Shown here one piece after another: positions 1-5,491 of a DNA stretch of 14,749 nt (position 1 is its first letter; each line of letters starts with the position of its first letter). The notes beneath the pieces were generated by a model, which saw nothing but the letters and a program-made list of their open reading frames with translations, was not told the DNA's origin and ran no database searches. The position numbers and the translations under genes are program-made. This stretch comes from Candidatus Aenigmatarchaeota archaeon. Lineage in GTDB: Archaea > Aenigmatarchaeota > Aenigmatarchaeia > QMZP01 > QMZT01. Location: the NCBI GenBank assembly GCA_023128965.1, contig JAGMCY010000191.1:1-14749 (forward strand). Direction: 5' to 3'.

Positions 1-740
1 CCGTCTTCTGTGCAGTACTTCTCGGTGAGCGTCCCGTCATCGTTGCAGTGGTCCCACAATTTAGACTCACCTGTGAAAACATGACCCTTCTCGTAGTAGT
101 TCTTTCCGTTATCGCTGTCAATGCAAACCGGTTGCGCCGCAATTGGCTGGCCAGTAATAATCATCCCGGTAATGGAGGCGGCGGTTAGGACAGGGTACAC
201 GCAGTATCCGCCCATCTCCCCGCAGGTCTTCCTTTCCTTCTCCTTGCAGAAGCCCAGTTCACAACTTTGTTGGCAGTACTCCTTCTTCTCCTGCTTGTGG
301 CCGCAGGAGTCAAACCAGAAAACATGATCTCCGTAACATTTAAACTCCGCGTGCGATTTGCATGTCTTTATTGGCTCTCCGGGTTTCGAGATACTTTTGT
401 CCTCCCCGGTTCCGTACTTGACGGCGCATTCCAGCCTCCTGTTCTCCCAGTCTATCCAGACGACTGCTTTCAACCCACTGTCAGGGTCGTCTATCTTTAT
501 CATGTAGTATTCCTTGGCCGATACGTTTTTGCCGCATTCGCTGGCTATGTTTTCAAGAATTGGAATGCTCTGTATTGCTGTGTAGTACGTGACCTGGATT
601 TGCGCGTTTGGATACTCCTCCATGAACTGCTTAATGAGAGGATTCGCGAAGGCCAGGGCCTCAGGATCCAAGCTCAGACAACCGGAAAGAAAAACAACAA
701 GAGTTAAAGCAAGGCCGAAAACAAGATAATTTTTCATCAT
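1..740 (-). CDS. Secreted Cys-rich lipoprotein, C-terminus beyond window
   Basis: An open frame of 246 codons runs from tandem ATGs at 740 and 737 off the left edge without a stop, so only the N-terminal part is seen. Residues 3-20 are a short charged start and a hydrophobic stretch ending in LSGC, a good lipobox with the lipidated Cys at residue 21. The rest is soluble and extracytoplasmic, with about a dozen further cysteines. Residues 206-246 hold a module starting CIDSDNGKNYYEKG and ending in EKYC. I know this Cys-spaced DSDxGKNYYxKG pattern, from memory, in secreted proteins of DPANN archaea; its function is not established. No enzymatic motif was recognised. It probably sits on the outer face of the membrane. 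It is divergent from the GH130 gene, with 75 bases between the starts. The lipoprotein call is firm; the role is unknown. Confidence 0.8.
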   Translation of the reverse strand, partial: MMKNYLVFGLALTLVVFLSGCLSLDPEALAFANPLIKQFMEEYPNAQIQVTYYTAIQSIPILENIASECGKNVSAKEYYMIKIDDPDSGLKAVVWIDWENRRLECAVKYGTGEDKSISKPGEPIKTCKSHAEFKCYGDHVFWFDSCGHKQEKKEYCQQSCELGFCKEKERKTCGEMGGYCVYPVLTAASITGMIITGQPIAAQPVCIDSDNGKNYYEKGHVFTGESKLWDHCNDDGTLTEKYCTED

Positions 741-763
741 AATAAAGATTTGAACATATTCCC

Positions 764-773
764 CTAATAAACC
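764..773 (-). promoter_or_regulatory. TATA-like box for the lipoprotein gene
   Basis: Read on the minus strand this is GGTTTATTAG, centred about 28 bases before the ATG at 740. No ribosome site lies before that ATG, so a leaderless or very short-leader transcript is inferred. Sequence pattern only. Confidence 0.4.
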
Positions 774-782
774 TTTTACAAT

Positions 783-793
783 AGGAATAAAAG
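783..793 (+). promoter_or_regulatory. TATA-like box for the GH130 gene
   Basis: GGAATAAAAGG is centred about 28 bases before the ATG at 816, with no clear ribosome site between them. This fits a leaderless archaeal transcript that starts close to the ATG. Confidence 0.35.
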
Positions 794-815
794 GGAGAGA
801 CTACAAAATTATATT

Positions 816-1841
816 ATGGTAAAGATCAAAAAAGAGGGTGTTCTCCTCGAACCTACAAATCTTGAGTTTGAAAACTATGCAGTTATGAATCCCACATGCA
901 TTAAAATCGGAAACAACGTTCACATGTTCTACAGGGCTGTGAAGAAAGGGAACTATTCAAGCATTGGTTATTGCAGGTTAGAAGGACCTTTGAAGGTTGT
1001 GGAGAGGAAAAGGGAACCTTTTATGGTTCCAGAATTTAACTATGAGAATCACGGGATGGAAGATCCCAGAATCGTATTTCTTGATGGGATATACTACATG
1101 TTCTATACGGCATTTGATGGCAAGAATTCTCTTGTAGCGTACGCCACAAGCAAGGATTTGAAAACATTCGAAAAAAAAGGGGCAATAACCCCTACTATAA
1201 CTTATGATGAAGCGGAGGGTTTTTTTCCCGAGTTGAAACTAAAAGACAGGTATTTCTTTTTTGAGTCATACTATAAGTGTGAATTCGGAAAAGATGTGTT
1301 ATTATGGGAAAAAGATGCGTTCATATTCCCGAAAAAAATTAAAGGAAAATTCGCGCTTATACACCGGATTCTACCTGAAATACAGGTCATTTATTTCAAT
1401 GACTTTAGGGAGCTAACAAACGAATTCTGGAAGAATTATTTAAAACATCTGGGCGACTACGTAGTCCTCAGTTCTAAGTACTGGTATGAATCAAGAAATA
1501 TCGGAGGAGGGTGCCCTCCGATCGAAACTGATAAAGGATGGCTTATGATTTATCACGGCGTTGAGGATACAAACAAGGGTACTATTTATCATGCAGGTGC
1601 AGCCCTGCTGGACAAGAAAAATCCATGCAAGGTGATAGGCCATTTAAAAAACCCGCTCTTCTCCCCGGAAAAGAAATGGGAGAAAGAAGGAAACGTCAAA
1701 AACGTGGTTTTCCCCTCGGGAGCCGCTATTTTTGGTGATAAACTTTACATCTACTACGGGGCAGCTGATAGGAGAATAGGTGCTGCTTCTCTCGATTTAA
1801 ATGAACTTCTGGAAGAATTATTGGAAAGTAAAGGTTCTTAA
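816..1841 (+). CDS. GH130-family glycoside phosphorylase/glycosidase
   Basis: A 341-residue protein with the five-bladed beta-propeller pattern of glycoside hydrolase family 130, whose members cleave beta-mannosides, often by phosphorolysis to mannose 1-phosphate. Visible family signatures are MNPTCIKIGNNVHMFYRA at 24-41, the EDPR block at 82-85 (GMEDPRI), HRI at 183-185, GGGCPPIETDKGWLMIYHGV at 230-249, and the closing blade VVFPSGAA...LYIYYGAADRRIGAASL at 297-326. The basic residues in the HRI and YHG regions suit phosphate binding, but I cannot tell phosphorylase from hydrolase or name the sugar. No signal peptide is seen, so it is cytosolic. The glycosyltransferase that follows is of a type I recall next to GH130 genes, which suggests a shared manno-oligosaccharide or glycan job. 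The family call is strong; substrate is open. Confidence 0.85.
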   Translation: MVKIKKEGVLLEPTNLEFENYAVMNPTCIKIGNNVHMFYRAVKKGNYSSIGYCRLEGPLKVVERKREPFMVPEFNYENHGMEDPRIVFLDGIYYMFYTAFDGKNSLVAYATSKDLKTFEKKGAITPTITYDEAEGFFPELKLKDRYFFFESYYKCEFGKDVLLWEKDAFIFPKKIKGKFALIHRILPEIQVIYFNDFRELTNEFWKNYLKHLGDYVVLSSKYWYESRNIGGGCPPIETDKGWLMIYHGVEDTNKGTIYHAGAALLDKKNPCKVIGHLKNPLFSPEKKWEKEGNVKNVVFPSGAAIFGDKLYIYYGAADRRIGAASLDLNELLEELLESKGS

Positions 1842-1845
1842 ATAT
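1838..1845 (+). promoter_or_regulatory. TATA-like box for the glycosyltransferase
   Basis: TTAAATAT overlaps the stop codon of the GH130 gene and lies about 23 bases before the ATG at 1864. There is no ribosome site in the 22-base gap, so the glycosyltransferase may have its own leaderless transcript as well as read-through. Confidence 0.35.
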
Positions 1846-1863
1846 TGAATTTATATTTTTTGC

Positions 1864-3054
1864 ATGTCGATCAAAAAATCTTCCTGTATACTGCATGTAA
1901 GTACGTACCCGCCGAGGAAATGCGGTATCGCTACCTTTACACAAGACTTGTTGAATGCCATGAACAAAAGGTTTAATCCCAGTATAACATCAAAGATTCT
2001 TGTTATGAATAACGAGGATAGCAGGAAATTTGAGTATCCTAAAGAAGTTTTATTCAGAATAAATGACAGCGAAACCCAGGAATATGTCGATGTTGCAAGG
2101 AAAATCAACGAGATGGATGAGATTAAAGTGGTGAACGTACAGCACGAATTCAAAATTTTTGGCTTTGATTATGGTGAAAATCTTCTCCCGTTTCTTGAAA
2201 CATTAAAAAAGCCGTCGTTTATAACATTCCATACGGTTTTGCCTGCCCCCTCTGAAAAGAGGAAGGAAATCATACGGTCTATTGCGGAAAATTCCACGTG
2301 CCTGATAGTATTGAACAACACAGCAGTTGAAATCTTCAGGAACGATTACGGGTTAAAAGATACTAACATCGAAGTCGTCCCTCACGGTATCCATGAAGTT
2401 TCATTTGAGCCCGGAATTGTAAGTAAAAAAAAGCTCGGATATGAGAACCGCATCCTGCTTTCCTCGTTCGGATTTTTGCGGTCAGGCAAACGCAGGAAAT
2501 CTTCAGGGAGAGGTTACGAGTACTTCTTGGAAGCGCTTCCTGAGGTTATCGAGAAATTTCCGAACGTACTGTATCTGATAATAGGCGAAACTCATCCTGT
2601 GATAAGAAAGAAGGAAGGTGAAAAATACAGGAATTTCCTTAAAAGAAAAATCAGGGTTCTGGGCTTGGAGAAGCACGTGAAATTCATAAACAAATATGTA
2701 AGCCTAGATGAATTATTGTTATATTTAAAGGCTACTGACATCTACATCTCTTCGTCTCTCAACCCGGAACAGATTTCTAGCGGAACGCTCTCCTATGCTA
2801 TGGGCTGCGGGTGTGCTGTTGTTTCCACCCCGTTTTTGCACGCCAAAGATGCTGTCACTCTCGACAGAGGAATTTTACTGGAAGATTTCAAGAAACCTGA
2901 GTTATTCAGCGAAGCCGTCATAAAAATACTCTCAAATTCCTCCCTGAAGGAGAAAATGGAGAAAAATGCATATGAGTATACGAGGCACATGACATGGCCT
3001 AGGGTCGCGGAGTCTTACATGGAAGTGTTTAATAAATATGCCAAAGCTTTCTGA
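1864..3054 (+). CDS. Family-4 (GT-B) glycosyltransferase
   Basis: A 396-residue GT-B fold enzyme expected to move a sugar from a nucleotide donor to a glycan or lipid acceptor. The N-terminal Rossmann half opens with HVSTYPPRKCGIATFTQDLL, a GT4 acceptor-side signature, and the hinge region has VVPHGIHEV. The donor half has SSFGFLRSGKRRKSSGRGYE, with a basic pyrophosphate-binding loop, then LYLIIGETHP. It ends with SSLNPEQISSGTLSYAMGCG and AVVSTPFLHAKD. This last block matches, from memory, a GT4 subgroup found next to GH130 enzymes. No signal peptide or membrane helix is seen, so it is cytosolic or peripheral. It lies 22 bases after the GH130 gene with a possible promoter of its own. The pair probably builds and trims the same, possibly mannose-containing, glycan; that link is inference. 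Donor and acceptor are unknown. Confidence 0.85.
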   Translation: MSIKKSSCILHVSTYPPRKCGIATFTQDLLNAMNKRFNPSITSKILVMNNEDSRKFEYPKEVLFRINDSETQEYVDVARKINEMDEIKVVNVQHEFKIFGFDYGENLLPFLETLKKPSFITFHTVLPAPSEKRKEIIRSIAENSTCLIVLNNTAVEIFRNDYGLKDTNIEVVPHGIHEVSFEPGIVSKKKLGYENRILLSSFGFLRSGKRRKSSGRGYEYFLEALPEVIEKFPNVLYLIIGETHPVIRKKEGEKYRNFLKRKIRVLGLEKHVKFINKYVSLDELLLYLKATDIYISSSLNPEQISSGTLSYAMGCGCAVVSTPFLHAKDAVTLDRGILLEDFKKPELFSEAVIKILSNSSLKEKMEKNAYEYTRHMTWPRVAESYMEVFNKYAKAF

Positions 3055-3069
3055 AAATTTCGGATAAAC

Positions 3070-3079
3070 CTTTTTAAGC
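3070..3079 (+). promoter_or_regulatory. TATA-like box for the small membrane protein
   Basis: CTTTTTAAGC is centred about 25 bases before the ATG at 3099, with no ribosome site in between. Typical of a leaderless archaeal promoter. Confidence 0.45.
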
Positions 3080-3098
3080 AAAAATCCAAAAATACACC

Positions 3099-3509
3099 AT
3101 GGATCTGAATTTCGAGGGTTTGAGCACGGAGGCAAAGATAGGGAAGATCCTTGTTCTGATAGCGTTTATCCTGAAGATAATCGGGATACTCGGCGCGCTG
3201 GTAGCGGTGTCAATGGGAACAGGCATGATGATGTTCGTCCCGATGGACCTCGGCCCCACGTGGGGTGCGATGTGGATGAGCATTGTAGCGGGCACTATAG
3301 TACTCGGCTTAATAGGGCTTTTCCTCGTGTGGAAAGCGTTCGACAAGATGGCAGCCAAGGATTTCCACGGAGCAGCAATCTTCGCTTTGATAGCGGCTTT
3401 CCTTCCGCCTTTAGACATAATCGTGCTCATTGGGGCGATACTGCTCTTCATAAGCCCGGAAGCAAAAACAAGAGCGACAGAAGCGACACCACCACCAACA
3501 ACGGTTTAA
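3099..3509 (+). CDS. Small four-helix membrane protein, unknown function
   Basis: A 136-residue protein that is mostly hydrophobic. Helices fall near residues 14-38, 56-78, 88-106 and 108-124. A Met/Gly-rich loop (SMGTGMMMFVPMDLG) lies between the first two, and a short polar tail is rich in Thr and Pro. The general layout recalls small DUF4064-like archaeal membrane proteins, but I see no diagnostic motif and assign no function. The ATG at 3099 follows a good TATA-like box at the leaderless distance. It appears to be a single-gene unit, ending before a T-rich stretch and the tRNA gene. That the frame is coding is likely from its hydrophobic periodicity and uninterrupted length. Confidence 0.7.
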   Translation: MDLNFEGLSTEAKIGKILVLIAFILKIIGILGALVAVSMGTGMMMFVPMDLGPTWGAMWMSIVAGTIVLGLIGLFLVWKAFDKMAAKDFHGAAIFALIAAFLPPLDIIVLIGAILLFISPEAKTRATEATPPPTTV

Positions 3510-3521
3510 ATCATCCGGGAT

Positions 3522-3665
3522 ATGGGTAGAAAGAAGTTTTTGTTATTTTTCTTTATCTCATTCGTTCTCAGCCAACTTTTTTATTTTAACTTTACAATAC
3601 TAAAGAAAACTATTGACAGCTTGGATTCATATTTCAGGCTGTCATTCGAAAGTTCGCGCCGATAG
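3522..3665 (+). CDS. Doubtful 47-codon membrane-peptide ORF running into the tRNA
   Basis: An ATG at 3522 opens 47 codons beginning MGRKKFLLFFFISFVLSQLF, a charged start and a hydrophobic helix like a signal anchor. The rest is polar, and the stop TAG at 3663-3665 lies inside the tRNA gene, ten bases past its 5' end. There is no ribosome site, and the nearest TATA-like box (3503-3512) is too close for a leaderless start. It may be a real small membrane peptide, the remnant of a longer gene cut by the tRNA, or chance. The stretch also holds T-runs that could instead be a terminator. Confidence 0.2.
   Translation: MGRKKFLLFFFISFVLSQLFYFNFTILKKTIDSLDSYFRLSFESSRR
3536..3554 (+). terminator. T-rich stretch after the small membrane protein gene
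   Basis: GTTTTTGTTATTTTTCTTT lies 27 bases after the stop at 3509. Archaeal RNA polymerase often terminates at such T-runs without a hairpin. This conflicts with the doubtful ORF at 3522-3665. Confidence 0.35.
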
Positions 3666-3675
3666 TCTAGCCTGG

Positions 3676-3707
3676 TACTTTCCTTCGAAAAAAGGATTTG
3701 AGGGCAA
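3676..3707 (+). other. tRNA intron 1, D-loop (position 19/20 to 21/22)
   Basis: This 32-base insert lies between the GG and TA of the D-loop. A relaxed bulge-helix-bulge can form: GCCT (3670-3673) with GGGC (3702-3705) as central helix, three-base bulges GGT and AAT, and the D-stem as outer helix. An inner hairpin pairs TCCTT (3681-3685) with AAGGA (3692-3696). TA occurs at both ends, so the junction can shift by up to two bases without changing the product. This is the least regular of the three splice motifs. Confidence 0.75.
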
Positions 3708-3725
3708 TAGGACAGGGGCTTCCCA

Positions 3726-3775
3726 AGTTGAAACCACCAGCGGGTTTCAACCCTTCCTGCAACCAAAACGGAAAA
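3726..3775 (+). other. tRNA intron 2, canonical anticodon-loop site 37/38
   Basis: This 50-base insert is flanked by a regular bulge-helix-bulge: TTCC (3720-3723) pairs with GGAA (3770-3773), and the three-base bulges are CAA (3724-3726) and AAA (3774-3776). The anticodon stem forms the outer helix. Cutting after the second base of each bulge gives the loop TTCCCAA. The intron also contains a perfect nine-pair hairpin, GTTGAAACC (3727-3735) with GGTTTCAAC (3743-3751). Confidence 0.88.
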
Positions 3776-3796
3776 AGCCTCTAACCCGGGTTCAAA

Positions 3797-3834
3797 GGGT
3801 GTATGAAGCAGACTTGTCTGCTTCTGTCTGAAGT
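3797..3834 (+). other. tRNA intron 3, T-loop site 59/60
   Basis: This 38-base insert shows a very regular splice motif. TTCA of the T-loop (3791-3794) pairs with TGAA (3829-3832), the bulges are AAG (3795-3797) and GTT (3833-3835), and the T-stem is the outer helix. Splicing gives TTCAAAT, the common archaeal T-loop. The intron body has a seven-pair hairpin, AAGCAGA (3806-3812) with TCTGCTT (3817-3823), over the loop CTTG. Confidence 0.88.
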
Positions 3835-3918
3835 TCCCGGTCGGCGCATGGGATTTAACAAACCGATAGACAGAGGGATCTGGAATTTTAAATAAAAATA
3901 TATCATGCTTTTGAGTCA

Positions 3919-3929
3919 ATTTAAAATAG
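3919..3929 (+). promoter_or_regulatory. TATA-like box for the Trp-rich protein
   Basis: ATTTAAAATAG is centred about 28 bases before the ATG at 3952, with no ribosome site between. The stretch from the tRNA 3' end to here (3849-3918) is A/T-rich and shows nothing else I can name. Confidence 0.4.
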
Positions 3930-3951
3930 TAAAACGTGTAAACTATATTGA

Positions 3952-4968
3952 ATGGGATCGAAAAGCAAATCGAATTTGATTGACATGGAAGGGAAGGTTT
4001 TCAATATAAAAAACGAACCAATGCCTAAGGGAGCATGGTGGTGGTGGTTCTGGCTGTTTTTCTTCGATAATCCAAAAAATCCGCAAAAGCCCAGGCAGCT
4101 TATGATTTTATGGTCAACGAAAAACGTCAAGAAGATCGACTGCAACAACCTTAAGATAAATATAAAACTTCCCATTGACAAAAAAAACCCAGATGGTGCG
4201 GTGTGTGCATGGTATTTTGATGGGGAAAGGATGCATCACAACTTCCTCCTGGAACAGTGTAACATAAAGATATCTGACAGGGAACTTTCAACCACGTCCG
4301 CGACACCGACATCGTTCTCGATAAATGGCAAAAGGAGCGTTGTGAAGATAGGTAAGGATTTCAAGTTCATCGCTGACGAGAATGGGAAACACGACTTCAA
4401 AGGGACCAACTACCATTCAAACAACTTCATTGGCGAGAAGGGATACTCCATAATGAAGGTGAACCATACAGATCTCTCAGGCAAAGTCGGCGGAAAACCG
4501 ATAAGGGGGACTGCATACTTCCAGAGGGTTTTCGTGAACGCTCCCGCTATGCCCTGGTACTGGGGCATATTCCACTTTGGCAACGGAGGCATTTTGACAT
4601 ACACGAACCATCTCATCCTTGGGAAATCCATAAAGAAGGATATCTCATTCTTCGACGAGAAGGTCATGCACCATTTCGGCAAGATGAAGGTGAAAAGGAG
4701 CGGAGGGGACATTCCGACATTCAGGATAACAGGGGAGAATGATATCGAGAAGATAAGCTTCTCCGTCGTCTCATACGCCCATTCTTCGTGGACATTCAAA
4801 AAAAAGGGTCTTGGTTTCATTCCAAATAAGTTGATTTACAACGAATATCCTTCAACAGTAGACGATCTCGAACTAATGAATAAGAGGACTGGCAGAGAGA
4901 TCACAACATCAAAGGAGCTCGGGAAGGGTATAGGGAATGCCGAGCACACGACCGGATTTCTCTTTTGA
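3952..4968 (+). CDS. Trp-rich soluble protein of unknown function
   Basis: A 338-residue protein without signal peptide or clear membrane helix. The striking part is near the N-terminus: PMPKGAWWWWFWLFFFDN at 23-40, followed by KPRQLMILWSTKN at 46-58. Later parts alternate short beta-like segments with many Gly, Asn, His and aromatic residues, for example YWGIFHFGNGGILTYTNHLI and SVVSYAHSSW. This gives the impression of an all-beta, barrel-like protein, and the aromatic stretch is probably part of a beta sheet or pocket rather than a helix. A distant likeness to lipocalin-like CrtC/AttH hydratase domains is a guess from overall pattern only. It is monocistronic with its own promoter and ends 17 bases from the convergent membrane protein gene. 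Function unknown; that it is a real gene is nearly certain. Confidence 0.75.
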   Translation: MGSKSKSNLIDMEGKVFNIKNEPMPKGAWWWWFWLFFFDNPKNPQKPRQLMILWSTKNVKKIDCNNLKINIKLPIDKKNPDGAVCAWYFDGERMHHNFLLEQCNIKISDRELSTTSATPTSFSINGKRSVVKIGKDFKFIADENGKHDFKGTNYHSNNFIGEKGYSIMKVNHTDLSGKVGGKPIRGTAYFQRVFVNAPAMPWYWGIFHFGNGGILTYTNHLILGKSIKKDISFFDEKVMHHFGKMKVKRSGGDIPTFRITGENDIEKISFSVVSYAHSSWTFKKKGLGFIPNKLIYNEYPSTVDDLELMNKRTGREITTSKELGKGIGNAEHTTGFLF

Positions 4969-4985
4969 ACCTTCACTGAAAAACC

Positions 4986-5312
4986 CTATTTTTGATGATC
5001 CTTCCTTTTCACTAAGAAAAAATAGAGAATCGCGCCTATTATGCCGGTTAAGACTATTACGAATACCCATACTAATTTATCTTCGAACTCTCTCTGCAAA
5101 CAGTCAATCAGCATCCAGAACCAGAAAACAATCGCGAGCACAGCCAAAGCTCCGATTGATAAAACAAACAACGTGAACAGCAGGCCAGCACCTAACCACG
5201 CCCCGCCAGCGGTAACATCCAAGTCATCCGGATAGGGCTGCGCGGACGCGAGAGGGAGAAACAGCGTCAGAATCAAAACTAATGATAAAACCGCTGATAA
5301 ATGTTTGGTCAT
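4986..5312 (-). CDS. Small exported membrane protein, PLDc_N-like
   Basis: A 108-residue protein. Residues 1-24 form a good signal peptide ending ASA before Gln25, then a short polar stretch with acidic residues. A long hydrophobic span covers about 39-69 and a second helix about 81-101, with a KRKDHQK tail. FWFWMLIDCLQREFEDKLVW followed by the second helix matches the two-helix PLDc_N module (phospholipase D nuclease N-terminal domain). That module occurs alone in many small membrane proteins and is not itself catalytic. The start at 5312 is supported by a TATA-like box about 26 bases upstream. It is convergent with the Trp-rich gene, 17 bases apart, and divergent from the NifX/MinD operon. 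No function is assigned. Confidence 0.72.
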   Translation of the reverse strand: MTKHLSAVLSLVLILTLFLPLASAQPYPDDLDVTAGGAWLGAGLLFTLFVLSIGALAVLAIVFWFWMLIDCLQREFEDKLVWVFVIVLTGIIGAILYFFLVKRKDHQK

Positions 5313-5333
5313 ATTGATTTTTTAGAAAAGAGA

Positions 5334-5341
5334 CATAAAAA
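5334..5341 (-). promoter_or_regulatory. TATA-like box for the PLDc_N-like protein
   Basis: TTTTTATG on the minus strand is centred about 26 bases before the ATG at 5312, consistent with a leaderless transcript. Confidence 0.4.
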
Positions 5342-5376
5342 CTTTTTATTTTCAGGCAAAGCCATCCGATCGAAAC

Positions 5377-5386
5377 CTTTATAAAC
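5377..5386 (+). promoter_or_regulatory. Likely main promoter of the NifX/MinD operon
   Basis: CTTTATAAAC is the best TATA-like box in the 180-base divergent region. Initiation would fall near 5403-5410, leaving a leader of about 85 bases that contains the ribosome site GGAGGTGA at 5480-5487. Three near-palindromes begin just after this box, which suggests the promoter is controlled. Confidence 0.5.
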
Positions 5387-5391
5387 CTTAA

Positions 5392-5460
5392 TGAATATAT
5401 ATTCAATATAAGTAATGAATATAAATTCAAAACATGGCGATGACTTGAATATATGATTCA
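5392..5460 (+). promoter_or_regulatory. Three near-palindromic boxes, putative operator
   Basis: TGAATATATATTCA (5392-5405) is a perfect 14-base palindrome. TGAATATAAATTCA (5416-5429) differs at one base. TGAATATATGATTCA (5446-5460) is a 15-base variant. Start-to-start spacings are 24 and 30 bases. The first overlaps the expected transcription start and the others lie in the leader, so binding would block initiation or early elongation. The cognate protein is unknown; DUF134 in this operon is one candidate, by location only. Confidence 0.5.
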
Positions 5461-5491
5461 GGTCATCATTCGAAAATTCGGAGGTGAAAAT

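Larger units (their letters stand above)
3656..3848 (+). tRNA. tRNA-Gly(CCC) interrupted by three introns
   Basis: The 193-base gene folds into a standard tRNA only after removing three segments. The acceptor stem is GCGCCGA (3656-3662) with TCGGCGC (3841-3847), discriminator A at 3848, and no encoded CCA. The D-stem is GTCT (3665-3668) with GGAC (3710-3713). The anticodon stem is GGGGC (3715-3719) with GCCTC (3777-3781, one G-U). The loop is TTCCCAA with anticodon CCC at 3722-3724. The T-stem is CCGGG (3786-3790) with CCCGG (3836-3840), and the spliced T-loop is TTCAAAT. Introns of 32, 50 and 38 bases leave a 73-base mature tRNA. The D-loop keeps GG, the G15-C48 pair is possible, and C35, C36 and A73 suit glycine identity. 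The parts resemble haloarchaeal tRNA-Gly(CCC) as I remember it. All three splice sites are predicted from folding by eye. Confidence 0.9.

Noticed and set aside
121..707. Plus-strand open frames opposite the lipoprotein
   Set aside because: They are shadows of the minus-strand gene, which has a clear lipobox, promoter box and coherent composition; the plus-strand translations show no domain.
3581..3919. Minus-strand frame of 112 codons across the tRNA locus
   Set aside because: It is antisense to a fully foldable tRNA and shows no domain or start signal.
5392..5460. Short CRISPR-like repeat array
   Set aside because: The three boxes are only 14-15 bases, palindromic, with spacers of 10 and 16 bases and no cas genes; an operator fits better.
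5453..5491. Earlier ATG at 5453 for the DUF5320-like protein
   Set aside because: It has no ribosome site and overlaps the third palindrome, while the ATG at 5492 follows GGAGGTGA and gives the family's usual MPxGD start.
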